This document shows, piece after piece, positions 16,880 to 25,763 of a DNA stretch of 64,000 nucleotides. The DNA lies in NCBI RefSeq assembly GCF_004365875.1, contig NZ_SODF01000002.1, positions 1,800,971 through 1,864,970 of the forward strand, written 5' to 3'. Position numbers and translations under genes: made by a program. The DNA comes from Kribbella kalugense (GTDB taxonomy: Bacteria > Actinomycetota > Actinomycetes > Propionibacteriales > Kribbellaceae). The stretch's first letter is position 1. Each line of letters opens with the position of its first letter. The notes beneath the pieces were generated by a model. It was not told the DNA's origin. It worked only from the letters and a program-made list of their open reading frames with translations, and ran no database searches.

Positions 16880-18286
16880 TCAGATGGCGATGGTTGGGCG
16901 GGGGTGCGGGCGGGTGGTTGGGGGGTGGTAGGCGGTCCAGGCTTTGGTTAGGCGGTGGACGGCTTCGGTTAGCGCTGGTTGGGGGGCTCGGAAGTGCAGG
17001 CGGATGTGGGTATCGCTGGCGCCGGTGATGTCGAGGCCGGCGCCGGGGAGGATGGCGAGGCCGTGGCGGAGGGCGGTTTGGGCGAAGGACGTGCCGTCGC
17101 CGTACGGCAGGCTGGCCCAGAGGCATTGGCCGCCGGTGACGGTGGGGATGTCCCAGGTCGGTAGCGCCTGGGTGAGCAGGGCGTGGAGGTGGTCGTGGCG
17201 GGCCTTCAGGGTTTGGTGGAGGTCAGGTCCGTCCAGAAGCGGCAGCAGGTGTACGGCGGCTAGCTGGGTGGGGACGTTGCCGCCCAGGTCGTGTACGGCG
17301 CGCAGGCGAGCCAGCCGGTTGATCAGCGGCGTAGACGCGCGGATCCACCCGATCCGCAGGCCGCCCCAGATGCTCTTGCTCAGCGAGCCGATCGAGATCA
17401 CCGACTCGCTGTACGCCGCCAACGGCGTAGGCATCGGCACACCTGGAAACCCAAGGTCCGCAGGCACCTCGTCCTCGATCACCGGCACGCCCGCACCGGC
17501 CAGCCGCTGCCGAGCCAGCGCAGACAGCACTGAGCCCGTCGGGTTCTGGTACGTCGGGATGACATAAGCCACCGCCGGACGCCGCTCCCGGACTGCTCCC
17601 TCCAAGCCCTCCAGCCCGACCGGAAGCCCACGCAGCACCGCGCCCTGCTCCCGGAACACCTCCAGCGCTCCCGGGTACGTCGGCGCTTCGACGAGCACCT
17701 GGTCACCAGGGGACACCAGGGCATGAGCCAGCAGGGACAGGGCCTGTTGGCCACCGTTCGTGACCAGGATCTGCTCGGAAGACGTCCGTACCCCACGAGA
17801 CGTGTAGCGGGCAGCCAGCGCCGTCCGCAGGGCCGGGTGTCCGTACGGGTAGTAGCCGATGTCGTCGCTGATCCGGCTGAGCTCAGGTGCGATCTGCGCG
17901 AACGCCTCGGCCAACTGCGGCGGCGGATCGCCAGGCGCAGCACAGATGGCGAGTAGTACGTCGTCGTCGCGCGCCTCCAGCGAGTCCAGGAAGATCGGAT
18001 CGACCGGAGCATCCGCGGCATCGGACGGTACGCCGGCCACCCGCGTCCCACTGCCCTGTCGACGGTCGATCCGCCCCTCGGCGCGCAACAGGTCATAGGC
18101 GCCGACCACCGTCGTACGCCCGACCGCCAGAGCACCGGCCAGCGCGCGGTCCGGTGGCAGCAGCACTCCGGACGGCAGTTCGCCGTCGTCGATCAGTTGC
18201 CGGAGCCGGGCCGCGAGCAGCACGTACAGGGGGCCGCGGCCGGACGACCAGCGGCCCAACCGGTCAACCACCTCGATTGGTCTCAT
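16880..18286 (-). CDS. MocR/PdxR-family regulator (GntR HTH fused to aminotransferase fold)
   Basis: 468 residues. The N-terminal GntR winged helix (about 1-80: LARRL-type helices, PPDRALAGALAVGRTTVVGAYDLL, GSGTRVAG) is fused to a fold-type I aminotransferase domain. It keeps PTYQNPTG, and SLSKSIWGGLRIGW with the PLP lysine. Such proteins sense PLP or an aldimine and regulate a divergent gene. Here the partner is the aminotransferase starting at 18350, 63 nt away, and the shared region contains three ATTGG boxes. The start ATG 18286 gives the normal N-terminus; a longer upstream frame is antisense to the aminotransferase. Confidence 0.85.
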   Translation of the reverse strand: MRPIEVVDRLGRWSSGRGPLYVLLAARLRQLIDDGELPSGVLLPPDRALAGALAVGRTTVVGAYDLLRAEGRIDRRQGSGTRVAGVPSDAADAPVDPIFLDSLEARDDDVLLAICAAPGDPPPQLAEAFAQIAPELSRISDDIGYYPYGHPALRTALAARYTSRGVRTSSEQILVTNGGQQALSLLAHALVSPGDQVLVEAPTYPGALEVFREQGAVLRGLPVGLEGLEGAVRERRPAVAYVIPTYQNPTGSVLSALARQRLAGAGVPVIEDEVPADLGFPGVPMPTPLAAYSESVISIGSLSKSIWGGLRIGWIRASTPLINRLARLRAVHDLGGNVPTQLAAVHLLPLLDGPDLHQTLKARHDHLHALLTQALPTWDIPTVTGGQCLWASLPYGDGTSFAQTALRHGLAILPGAGLDITGASDTHIRLHFRAPQPALTEAVHRLTKAWTAYHPPTTRPHPRPTIAI

Positions 18287-18315
18287 TCGCGAACCAATTC
18301 TGCCGGATTGGCTCT
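18275..18315. promoter_or_regulatory. Candidate MocR operator between divergent genes
   Basis: ATTGG at 18276-18280, its complement CCAAT at 18294-18298, and ATTGG again at 18307-18311. The outer two lie in a direct repeat GATTGG spaced 31 bp, about three helical turns. MocR proteins commonly bind direct repeats in the divergent intergenic region. Confidence 0.5.
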
Positions 18316-18349
18316 GGGGTGACCAGGGGAAGCCCAGAACCATGGCTGT

Positions 18350-19450
18350 ATGCCCATCTTTCCGCGCAACCAGATCATGTCCCTGACCGCCGAACAGCCC
18401 CGGCACGAGCTGGGCGAGAGCTACGGGCCGGACCTTCGGCTCGCCGACTTGCTGACGCCGGAGCTGGCGGACCTCGAGCTCGGCTACGGCACCGCGGCCG
18501 GCGACCTTCGGCTGCGGACCGCGATCGCGGACCGGCACGGCGTACCGCCGGAGCAGGTCGTCGTCACGATCGGCGGGATGCACGGGATCTTCCTGCTCTC
18601 CTACCTGCTCGCGGACCGCGGCGGCCAGGTCGTCACGACCGCGCCGCTCTTCCCGATGACTCGCAACACCTACGAGTCGCTCGGCGCCGATGTCCGCGTG
18701 GTCCCGGTGACGTTCGACGACGGCTATCAGCTGACCGCCGACGCCGTACGGGCGCAGTTGACGACGGACACGAAGCTGGTCAGCTTGACGACTCCGCAGA
18801 ACCCCTCCGGGGTCGCCGTACCGCTGGAAACCCTGCAGGAGATCGTGATCGCGATGACCGAGGTCTGCCCGGACGCGTACCTGATGCTCGACGAGACCTA
18901 TCGAGTCGCGGCGTACGGCGACGATCCGGTCGTGGATACCGCCGTTCATCTCGGTCCGAAGGTCGTGTCCGTTGCGTCGCTGTCGAAGTGCCATGGTGCG
19001 GCCGGGTTGCGGATCGGCTGGATCGTGAGCACGGACGCCGAGTTGCTTGATCAGCTGACGACGGCGAAGTTCAACACGGTCGTCTCCGCATCCCCGGTCA
19101 CCGAGGCGCTGGCGGTCCGCGTCTTCGAGCGGGAGGACGAGATCCTTGCGGTACGTCGTTCGTGGCTCGCGGAGAACCTGGCGATCACCGAGGATTGGGT
19201 CCGCGCCAACAGCGACGTCGTCGAATGGGTGCGCCCGGACGCAGGAGCGTTGTGCACGATCCGGTTGAAGGACCACGTTGAGCTGGACCGGTTCCGCGCG
19301 GCGAGCGCTGACCTGGGTGTTCGGGTCGCTGATGGTGACTGGTTCGGCGACGAGCCGCGGGTCTTCCGGCTCGGCTTCGGCTTCCTGCCGGCAGGCGAGC
19401 TGAAGGCCGCCCTGGATGCGCTGCGGCAGGCTGTCCACGCCGCCCACTAG
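18350..19450 (+). CDS. PLP-dependent aminotransferase, class I/II
   Basis: A 366-residue fold-type I enzyme. It shows the glycine-rich GYGTAAGDLRLR segment, TIGGMHGIFLLSYLL, the TPQNPSG motif, the LMLDETYR aspartate/tyrosine, and SLSKCHGAAGLRIGW with the PLP Lys213. The amino donor cannot be deduced. It is divergent from the MocR regulator and probably its target. ATG 18350 is used; no convincing Shine-Dalgarno sequence precedes it. Confidence 0.85.
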   Translation: MPIFPRNQIMSLTAEQPRHELGESYGPDLRLADLLTPELADLELGYGTAAGDLRLRTAIADRHGVPPEQVVVTIGGMHGIFLLSYLLADRGGQVVTTAPLFPMTRNTYESLGADVRVVPVTFDDGYQLTADAVRAQLTTDTKLVSLTTPQNPSGVAVPLETLQEIVIAMTEVCPDAYLMLDETYRVAAYGDDPVVDTAVHLGPKVVSVASLSKCHGAAGLRIGWIVSTDAELLDQLTTAKFNTVVSASPVTEALAVRVFEREDEILAVRRSWLAENLAITEDWVRANSDVVEWVRPDAGALCTIRLKDHVELDRFRAASADLGVRVADGDWFGDEPRVFRLGFGFLPAGELKAALDALRQAVHAAH

Positions 19451-19453
19451 GCT
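19448..19453 (+). promoter_or_regulatory. -10 box, probable leaderless promoter of tmk
   Basis: TAGGCT, whose TAG is the stop codon of the aminotransferase, is followed after 7 nt by the GTG at 19461. Confidence 0.5.
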
Positions 19454-19460
19454 TGCGGGT

Positions 19461-21446
19461 GTGCCGGAGCCCTATGACCCGTTGACCGATCCTGCACCGG
19501 CGCACGATGTGCGCGCGGTGTTGCGGATCCGGGCGTTCCGGCGGTTGTGGATCGCGTTCGGGCTGTCCAGTCTCGGTGACTGGATCGGGCTGCTGGCCCT
19601 GACCGCGATGGCGAAGGCGTTCGCCGGCGACGACTACCAGGCGGCGAACTTCGCGATCGGCGGCGTGCTGTTCCTGCGCGTGCTGCCCGCGCTGGTGATG
19701 GGTCCGGTGGCGGGCTGGATCGCGGACCGGCTGGACCGGCGCTGGACGATGATCCTCGGCGACCTGATCCGGGCTGCGTTCTTCGTCAGCATCCCGATCG
19801 TCGGCACGCTGACCTGGGTGCTGGTGGCGACCGTGCTGATCGAGATCGTCAGCCTGATCTGGGGCCCGGCCAAGGACGCCAGCGTGCCGAACCTGATTCC
19901 CCGGCACCGGCTCGAGGCGGCCAACCAGATCAGCCTGATCACGACGTACGGCACCGCCCTTCCGGCCGCGGCGATCTTCACCGCGATCACCCTGGTCTCC
20001 CGCTGGGCCGGCGATTTCGCTATCGACCTGGCCGTCTACGTGAACGCGGCAACCTTCGTCGTCTCGGCCCTCGCGATCGTCTCGGTCTCGGAAATCGGCC
20101 GCGCGATCCACGATCACGAGGACCACCCGACGCTGTGGCGGACGATGGTCGAGGGCTGGTCCTACGTCACCGGTACGCCGGTGGTGCGCGGTCTCGTGGT
20201 TGGGATCTCCGGCGCGTTCGCGGCCGGCGCGGTCGTGATCGGTCTGGGCCGCACATACGTCGAGGGTCTCGGCGCCGGCGACCCCGGGTACGGGGTGCTG
20301 TTCGGTGCCGTGTTCGGTGGTCTGGCGCTCGGTATGGGGTTCGCGCCGCGGATCTTCTCCGGGCTGTCCCGGCGGCGGTTATTCGCAGCCGGGCTGGTCG
20401 GGTCCGGTATCTGCCTGGCTGGGCTGGCGCTGATCCAGCAGATCGAGATCGCCACGATGATCGCGATCCTGCTCGGGTTCTGCGCCGGCGGCTCCTGGGT
20501 CTCCGGGTATACGTTGCTCGGTCTCGAAGTACCGGATGCGGTTCGCGGGCGGACGTTCGCGTTCGTGCAGTCCGCAGTACGCACGGTGTTGGCGGTCACG
20601 TTGGCAATCGCGCCGTTCGCGGCTGGCGCGATCGGCCGGCATACATGGACGATCAGCGGTCACTCGGCGACGTACAACGGTGCCTCGATGACGATGCTTG
20701 CCGCTGCGGTGCTGGCCGGGGTGATCGGTCTGCTCGCCTGGCGGCAGATGGACGACCGGCCAGGGGTTCCGTTCTGGCGCGACGTACGGCGCAGTTTCGG
20801 GAAGACGCGTGGTGACTATCCGTCGGTCGGCCTGTTCATCGCGCTCGAAGGTGGCGAAGGCGCTGGGAAGTCGACGCAGTCCGCGCTGCTGGTGAAGTGG
20901 CTGGAAGAGCAAGGCCAGCAGGTCTTGCTGACCCGCGAGCCCGGCGCGACCGAGCTCGGCAAAACGCTGCGGCAGATCGTCCTCGACCCCGCGACCGGCG
21001 ACATCTCACACCGCGCCGAGGCGCTGCTGTACGCCGCCGACAAGGCCGAGCATGTGGACTCGGTGATCAAGCCGGCGCTCAAGGCAGGCGCGGTCGTGAT
21101 CACCGACCGGTACGTCGACTCCGCGCTGGCCTACCAGGGATCCGGGCGTGATCTGGACCTGTCCGACGTCGAGCGGGTGAACCGCTGGGCCACCGACGAC
21201 CTCCGGCCGAATCTGACGATCCTCCTCGACCTGCCGCCGAAGCGCGGTCTCGGCCGGTTCACCGAGCGGGACCGGATCGAGGCCCAGTCCGACGAGTTCC
21301 ACGAGCGAGTCCGGAACGCGTTCCTCGAGCTGGCCGCCGCCGAACCGCAGTACTACCTGGTCCTCGACGCGACCCAGGACCGCGAGGAGATCGCCAAGCA
21401 GATCCGCGGCCGACTTCAGCCGATCCTCCCGAGGGTGAGCCTATGA
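19461..21446 (+). CDS. tmk: MFS-like membrane domain fused to thymidylate kinase
   Basis: A 661-residue fusion. Residues about 25-440 form about twelve hydrophobic helices of an MFS-type transporter (SLGDWIGLLALTAM, AGWIADRLDRRW). The C-terminal part from about residue 455 is a complete dTMP kinase: P-loop GGEGAGKST, TREPG, DRYVDSALAYQGSGRDL and the LID region RFTERDRIEAQSDEFHERV. It phosphorylates dTMP to dTDP, here apparently tethered to the membrane. Tmk fused to membrane segments is known in other actinobacteria. holB follows with a 4-nt ATGA overlap. GTG 19461 is supported by a -10 box 7 nt upstream. Confidence 0.92.
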   Translation: MPEPYDPLTDPAPAHDVRAVLRIRAFRRLWIAFGLSSLGDWIGLLALTAMAKAFAGDDYQAANFAIGGVLFLRVLPALVMGPVAGWIADRLDRRWTMILGDLIRAAFFVSIPIVGTLTWVLVATVLIEIVSLIWGPAKDASVPNLIPRHRLEAANQISLITTYGTALPAAAIFTAITLVSRWAGDFAIDLAVYVNAATFVVSALAIVSVSEIGRAIHDHEDHPTLWRTMVEGWSYVTGTPVVRGLVVGISGAFAAGAVVIGLGRTYVEGLGAGDPGYGVLFGAVFGGLALGMGFAPRIFSGLSRRRLFAAGLVGSGICLAGLALIQQIEIATMIAILLGFCAGGSWVSGYTLLGLEVPDAVRGRTFAFVQSAVRTVLAVTLAIAPFAAGAIGRHTWTISGHSATYNGASMTMLAAAVLAGVIGLLAWRQMDDRPGVPFWRDVRRSFGKTRGDYPSVGLFIALEGGEGAGKSTQSALLVKWLEEQGQQVLLTREPGATELGKTLRQIVLDPATGDISHRAEALLYAADKAEHVDSVIKPALKAGAVVITDRYVDSALAYQGSGRDLDLSDVERVNRWATDDLRPNLTILLDLPPKRGLGRFTERDRIEAQSDEFHERVRNAFLELAAAEPQYYLVLDATQDREEIAKQIRGRLQPILPRVSL

Positions 21447-22651
21447 GTGTCTGGGACGACCTGGTCGGCCAGGAGCCGGCGGTCGCCGTACTGCAGAAGG
21501 CGGTCAACGGTGCCGCGGCCGCGGTGCGGGGCGAGTCAGGTCGAGCGGTCGCCGGTATGACCCATGCCTGGCTGATCACCGGGCCGCCTGGATCCGGCCG
21601 GTCGAACGCGGGCCGTGCGTTCGCGGCTGCGCTGCAGTGCGCGGACCAGGGCTGCGGCGTGTGCAACGACTGCCGCACGGTGCTCAGCGGTGCGCACCCG
21701 GACGTGTCGCTGATCCGGACCGAGCTGCTGTCGATCCGGGTCAGTGAGGTCCGTGAACTGGTACGCCGGGCCGCGATGAGCCCGACGCAGGGCCGCTGGC
21801 AGGTGATGGTGATCGAGGACGCGGACCGGCTGACCGAGCAGGCCGCCGACGCGTTGCTGAAGAGCATCGAGGAGCCGTCGCCACGGACTGTCTGGGTGCT
21901 GTGTGCGCCGACGGTCGAGGACGTCGTACCGACGATCCGCTCGCGGTGCCGTCTGCTGGTACTGCGGACTCCGCCGGTGGCTGCGGTCGCGGAGATGCTG
22001 ACCAAGAAGCTCGAGGTCAGTCAGGATCTGGCCTGGTTCGCGGCGCGGGCCGCTCAGGGGCACATCGGCCGGGCGCGGGCGCTGGCCCGGGACGAATCCG
22101 TCCGCGAGCGGCGGAACAAGGTGCTCGAGGTCCCGTTCGCGTTGCGCGACCTCGGAGCCTGCCTGAAGTCGGCGCAGCAGTTGCTCGACGCGGCCAAGGA
22201 AGAGGCCAAGGCCAGCGCCGAGAAGGTCGACGAGAAGGAACGGACCGCGCTCGAGCAGGCACTCGGTGTCGGGACGAAGGGCGCCAAACCGCGCGAGGCG
22301 AACGCCGCGCTGAAGGAGCTCGAGGACCAGCAGAAGGCGCGGGCCAAGCGCTGGGAACGGGATGTTCTCGACCGCTCGCTGGTGGATCTGATGGCGCTGT
22401 ACCGGGACGTGCTGGTCGTTCAGACCAGGTCCGGCAGCGAGCTGATCAACGCCGAGCTGGCGCGCAACATCGAGCAACTCGGGTCCCGGACGACCGCTGA
22501 GCAGACGGTGCGCCGGATCGACGCGATCGCGACCTGCCGGGAGGCGATCGAGGCGAACGTGGCCCCGCTGGTCGCGCTCGAGGCGATGACGGTGTCCCTG
22601 TTCGAGGGCCGGAACGACGGGTTCACCATCCCGCGGCGCGTGCTCCGCTGA
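21443..22651 (+). CDS. holB: DNA polymerase III delta' subunit
   Basis: A 402-residue clamp-loader subunit. The Walker-A-like GPPGSGRSNA (about 47-56) has Arg in place of the catalytic Lys, as expected for the ATPase-inactive delta' subunit. A zinc module CGVCNDC, RWQVMVIEDADRLTEQAADALLKSIEEP and IRSRCR follow. A charged segment at about 240-310 (KEEAKASAEKVDEKE) is longer than in proteobacterial HolB. It overlaps tmk by 4 nt, so the two are co-translated; nucleotide supply and replication are linked in many bacteria by this pair. Confidence 0.92.
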   Translation: MSVWDDLVGQEPAVAVLQKAVNGAAAAVRGESGRAVAGMTHAWLITGPPGSGRSNAGRAFAAALQCADQGCGVCNDCRTVLSGAHPDVSLIRTELLSIRVSEVRELVRRAAMSPTQGRWQVMVIEDADRLTEQAADALLKSIEEPSPRTVWVLCAPTVEDVVPTIRSRCRLLVLRTPPVAAVAEMLTKKLEVSQDLAWFAARAAQGHIGRARALARDESVRERRNKVLEVPFALRDLGACLKSAQQLLDAAKEEAKASAEKVDEKERTALEQALGVGTKGAKPREANAALKELEDQQKARAKRWERDVLDRSLVDLMALYRDVLVVQTRSGSELINAELARNIEQLGSRTTAEQTVRRIDAIATCREAIEANVAPLVALEAMTVSLFEGRNDGFTIPRRVLR

Positions 22652-22721
22652 GACCAAACCTTGAGGCGTGAGTCACTGCACGGGCTCGCGGGTGTCCGGT
22701 CACGTCCGATAACTGGTCAGG

Positions 22722-22734
22722 CGGTGTAACACCG
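22722..22734. promoter_or_regulatory. Short dyad in the holB to septum-formation gap
   Basis: CGGTGT-A-ACACCG is a perfect dyad 67 nt before the next gene. Two copies of TGTCCGGG follow. It is a possible operator or weak terminator; no tRNA is present in this gap. Confidence 0.25.
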
Positions 22735-22800
22735 AGACCTGCGGGTCCGATGTCCGGGTGTCCGGGTGATTGCTCGGCATGACCTTGCCGAAGGACCTAG

Positions 22801-23469
22801 ATGGACCAAGTGCCCTCCCCGATCCAGCCTGCGCGGCCGCCGTTGCCGTCGGCTGAGTCCTGGCTGGAGGGCGTCCCGACCCCGAAGCAGCGGCGCCAGA
22901 ACGGGTACGCCGTCGCGGCCCTGGCGACCAGTCTGCCGGGCCTGGTGCCGATCGCGGTCGTGCTGGCTTTGATCGCGTTGCGCCGGATCAAGCAGACCGG
23001 CGGGCACGGGAAGCGGCTCGCGTACGGCGCGCTGCTGGTCTCACTGTGCTGGGTGATCGCGACCACGGTCGCGGTCACGCTCAACCTGATCCACGATCGC
23101 CAGGAAGGGATCGGCCGCACGGTGTCGATCTCGCAGGTGAGCGTCGGCCGGTGCTTCGACGCGGACCTGGACGTCGCGTCGCTGCGGCAGGTGACGATCG
23201 CGGACTGCGCCGCACCGCACTCCGGCGAGGCGTACGCGAAGGTGCCTGCGGCCCTGGCCGGATTGTCGACCGCGCAGACCGGGACGGTCGCCACGCAGCA
23301 GTGCGCGGGCGCTTTCGTCGAGTTCGTCGGGAAGCCGTACGAGCGATCCGAGCTGGACATGTACTACGTCGTGCTGGAAAATCGTGCCGTTGCTGATGGC
23401 AACGTCCTGTGCTTGGTCGGGATGCCGGGGACCCGGTTGACCGGTACGATGCGCGGATCACAACGGTAG
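22801..23469 (+). CDS. DUF4190 / septum-formation family membrane protein
   Basis: 222 residues. A short Pro-rich start is followed by two hydrophobic segments (about 38-60 and 75-95) with the DUF4190 pattern IALRRIKQTGGHGKRLAYGALLVS. The extracytoplasmic domain has VGRCFD and paired cysteines (DCAAPHSGEAYAKV, QQCAGAF), as in the septum-formation family. Function is unproven in detail. GAAGGA lies 5 nt before the ATG. It is followed 27 nt later by a paralog with the same layout. Confidence 0.75.
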   Translation: MDQVPSPIQPARPPLPSAESWLEGVPTPKQRRQNGYAVAALATSLPGLVPIAVVLALIALRRIKQTGGHGKRLAYGALLVSLCWVIATTVAVTLNLIHDRQEGIGRTVSISQVSVGRCFDADLDVASLRQVTIADCAAPHSGEAYAKVPAALAGLSTAQTGTVATQQCAGAFVEFVGKPYERSELDMYYVVLENRAVADGNVLCLVGMPGTRLTGTMRGSQR

Positions 23470-23496
23470 TGCCCGCGGGGGAGCAGTGAGGGTAGC

Positions 23497-24591
23497 GTGA
23501 GCCAGCCACCGTACGAACCAGAGTCAGAACGGCCGCAGGACAGGCCGCACGATCCGACGCGCGCGTTCCCGACGTACGCCAGGCCGGACCAGCACCCGCA
23601 GCAGGCCGGTTCGCAACCGGCTGGGCCGCAGCAGCCGGGCTCGCAGCAGCCCGGGTCGCAGCCGGCGGGTGGGTCGCCGTGGGCGGCTCCTGGGCAACCG
23701 CAGCCGGCGCAGGGTCAACCGTCGTACGGGCAACCGCAGTACGGGCAGCCTCAGCAACCGGCGTACGGGCAACCGGGGCAACCGGCGTACGGACAACCCG
23801 GGCAACCCGGGCAACCGCAGTACGGGCAGCCTGGGCAGCCGCCGCAGTACCCGGCGGGTCATAGCGCGGGGTATGGGCCGGGGCAGTATCCGTCGGCCTA
23901 CGGGCAGGCGCCGGCGCCGTACGCCTATGGGTACGGCTACCAGGGTGATTCGGGGACCAACGGGCTGGCGACCGCTGCGCTGGCGACCGGGATCGGCGGC
24001 TTCTTCATCGGCCTGTCCGCGCCGGTCGCGATCGGGCTCGGGATCGCGGCGCTGGTCCAGATCAAGCGGCGCCAGCAGGGCGGCAAGGGGATGGCGATCG
24101 CCGGGCTGGTGATCGGTTCGCTGGTGACGATCGGGTACGTGCTGCTGTTCGCGTTCCTGTTCGTGATCGGCTCGAGGGCCGACGACGACTACAGCGCACC
24201 CGAGCAGCCGGCGTCGTCGAACTCGGGGCCGACCCAGTACATCGACGAACTGAAGGTCGGCGACTGCTTCAACGACAGCAGCGGCGGCGCCGAGGACGAG
24301 GTGATCCTGCTGGCCTGCACCGCGGAGCACGATGGCGAACTCGTCGCGGTCGTCACGCCCCCGGCCGGCGCCTATCCCGGCGACAGCGGCGTCGACAAGG
24401 CAGCCGACCGCGCCTGCACGCCCGCCTTCGGCACGTACGTCGGCAAGTCCCGCGACGACTCCGAGCTCTACCTGGACTGGTGGACCCCCGACAAAACCAC
24501 CTGGAACCACGGCGACCGCCGAGTCTTCTGCGCCGCCCGAGGCCCCGACGACCAAAAACTAACCACCACCGTAAAAAACAGCCACCGCTAG
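23497..24591 (+). CDS. Gln/Pro-rich DUF4190 / septum-formation family membrane protein
   Basis: 364 residues. The first 150 are low-complexity repeats of GQPQYGQP type, a cytoplasmic disordered tail. Two membrane segments (about 155-185 and 200-225) contain the DUF4190 motif VQIKRRQQGGKGMAIAGLVIGS. The outer domain has VGDCFND and several cysteines like those of its upstream paralog (LACTAEHDGELVAVV, RACTPAFG). GAGGG lies just before the GTG. The pair probably forms an operon and may act in cell-envelope or division processes by family association. Confidence 0.75.
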   Translation: MSQPPYEPESERPQDRPHDPTRAFPTYARPDQHPQQAGSQPAGPQQPGSQQPGSQPAGGSPWAAPGQPQPAQGQPSYGQPQYGQPQQPAYGQPGQPAYGQPGQPGQPQYGQPGQPPQYPAGHSAGYGPGQYPSAYGQAPAPYAYGYGYQGDSGTNGLATAALATGIGGFFIGLSAPVAIGLGIAALVQIKRRQQGGKGMAIAGLVIGSLVTIGYVLLFAFLFVIGSRADDDYSAPEQPASSNSGPTQYIDELKVGDCFNDSSGGAEDEVILLACTAEHDGELVAVVTPPAGAYPGDSGVDKAADRACTPAFGTYVGKSRDDSELYLDWWTPDKTTWNHGDRRVFCAARGPDDQKLTTTVKNSHR

Positions 24592-24674
24592 TACTGCGGA
24601 CTCCCTGTCAGCCGATTCCGGTGGGCAAGTCGCCCCAACGCCTCCGCGAGCACGCGGGAACGTTGGACTGCAAG

Positions 24675-24680
24675 TACTCT
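24675..24680 (+). promoter_or_regulatory. -10 box, probable leaderless promoter of ricT
   Basis: TACTCT is followed after 6 nt by the GTG at 24687. No Shine-Dalgarno sequence is visible. Confidence 0.45.
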
Positions 24681-24686
24681 GGCGCC

Positions 24687-25763
24687 GTGGGTATGGTGAT
24701 GGCGGTGTCGTTCGAGCGGTACGGGCGGCTTTATTACCTTGATCCGGGTGAGTTTCGGCCCCGGGTCGGGGAAAAGGTGCTGGTGCCCACCGACGACGGT
24801 CCTGAGGTGGCGGAGTGTGTGTGGGCGCCGCAGTACGTGACCGAGGAGGTCGGCGGGCTGCCTTTGTGTGAGGGCATCGCGACCACCGCGGATCTGGACC
24901 GGGATGAGCAGAACCGGACGCGGCGGGCCGATGCGCGGGTGATCGCGAAACGGACGATCCGCCAGCACGGGCTGCCGATGAAGGTGGTCGGGATCGACTT
25001 CGTCGACCGTCGGGAAGACGTCGACCAGCTGGTCATCGTGTACTTCTCCGCCCCGCACCGGGTCGACTTCCGCGAGCTCGTACGTGACCTCGCCCGCGCG
25101 CTGCGGGCGCGGATCGAGCTGCGTCAGGTCGGCGCCCGGGACGAGGCCCGGTTGCAGGGCGGGATCGGGCCGTGCGGCCGGGACCTGTGCTGCGCGACGT
25201 TCCTGAAGGACTTCGAGCCGGTCAGCGTGCGGATGGCGAAGGACCAGGACCTCCCACTGAACCCGCTGAAGATCTCCGGCGCCTGCGGCCGGCTGATGTG
25301 CTGCCTGAAGTACGAGCACCCGCTCTACCAGGAGTACAACGCGAAGGCGCCGGCGCTCGGGACCGCGGTGGAGACCCCCGCGGGTGATGGAGTGGTGGTC
25401 GGGCACAACGTGCCGAGCGACACCGTTGTCGTCCGGCTGGCCGCCTCCGGCCGGCGCTGCGCCTGCAGCCGTGCGGACGTGTGCTCGCCGCGGCAGCAGT
25501 ACGAGGCATCCAGTACGACGACCCCGGACGCCCCACCGGTCGAGGCCGCCGTACCGGAAGACGCCGTACCAGAGACGGTCGCACCTGAGAACGCCGGTCC
25601 AGAGACCGTCGTACTCGCGGACGCAGTACCCGAGGCCGCCGTACCCGACGAAGCCGTATCCGAGGAAACGCCGGGCGACGAGAGCCGCGAGGAGCGGCGG
25701 GCCCGGAAACCACGCCGGCGCCGCCGCCTGCACCACGACGACGAGGGAGAACCCGGGCAGTGA
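24687..25763 (+). CDS. ricT: PSP1-domain protein, RicT (YaaT) homolog
   Basis: 358 residues. The PSP1 core carries the conserved cysteine clusters GPCGRDLCCATFL and GACGRLMCCLKYEH, which in RicT bind an iron-sulfur cluster within the RicAFT complex that influences mRNA processing. Partners RicA and RicF are not in this window. The last 90 residues are repetitive (PEDAVPE/PENAGPE-type) and end in an Arg-rich tail. GTG 24687 is preferred from the -10 box; ATG 24693 or 24699 are possible. The stop overlaps the next GTG by 4 nt. Confidence 0.85.
   Translation: MGMVMAVSFERYGRLYYLDPGEFRPRVGEKVLVPTDDGPEVAECVWAPQYVTEEVGGLPLCEGIATTADLDRDEQNRTRRADARVIAKRTIRQHGLPMKVVGIDFVDRREDVDQLVIVYFSAPHRVDFRELVRDLARALRARIELRQVGARDEARLQGGIGPCGRDLCCATFLKDFEPVSVRMAKDQDLPLNPLKISGACGRLMCCLKYEHPLYQEYNAKAPALGTAVETPAGDGVVVGHNVPSDTVVVRLAASGRRCACSRADVCSPRQQYEASSTTTPDAPPVEAAVPEDAVPETVAPENAGPETVVLADAVPEAAVPDEAVSEETPGDESREERRARKPRRRRRLHHDDEGEPGQ

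Noticed and set aside
21443..22651. holB as a broken ATPase gene
   Set aside because: Arg in the P-loop is normal for delta', which does not hydrolyse ATP.
22652..22800. Possible tRNA in the gap after holB
   Set aside because: No T-loop, anticodon stem or CCA-like end could be built.
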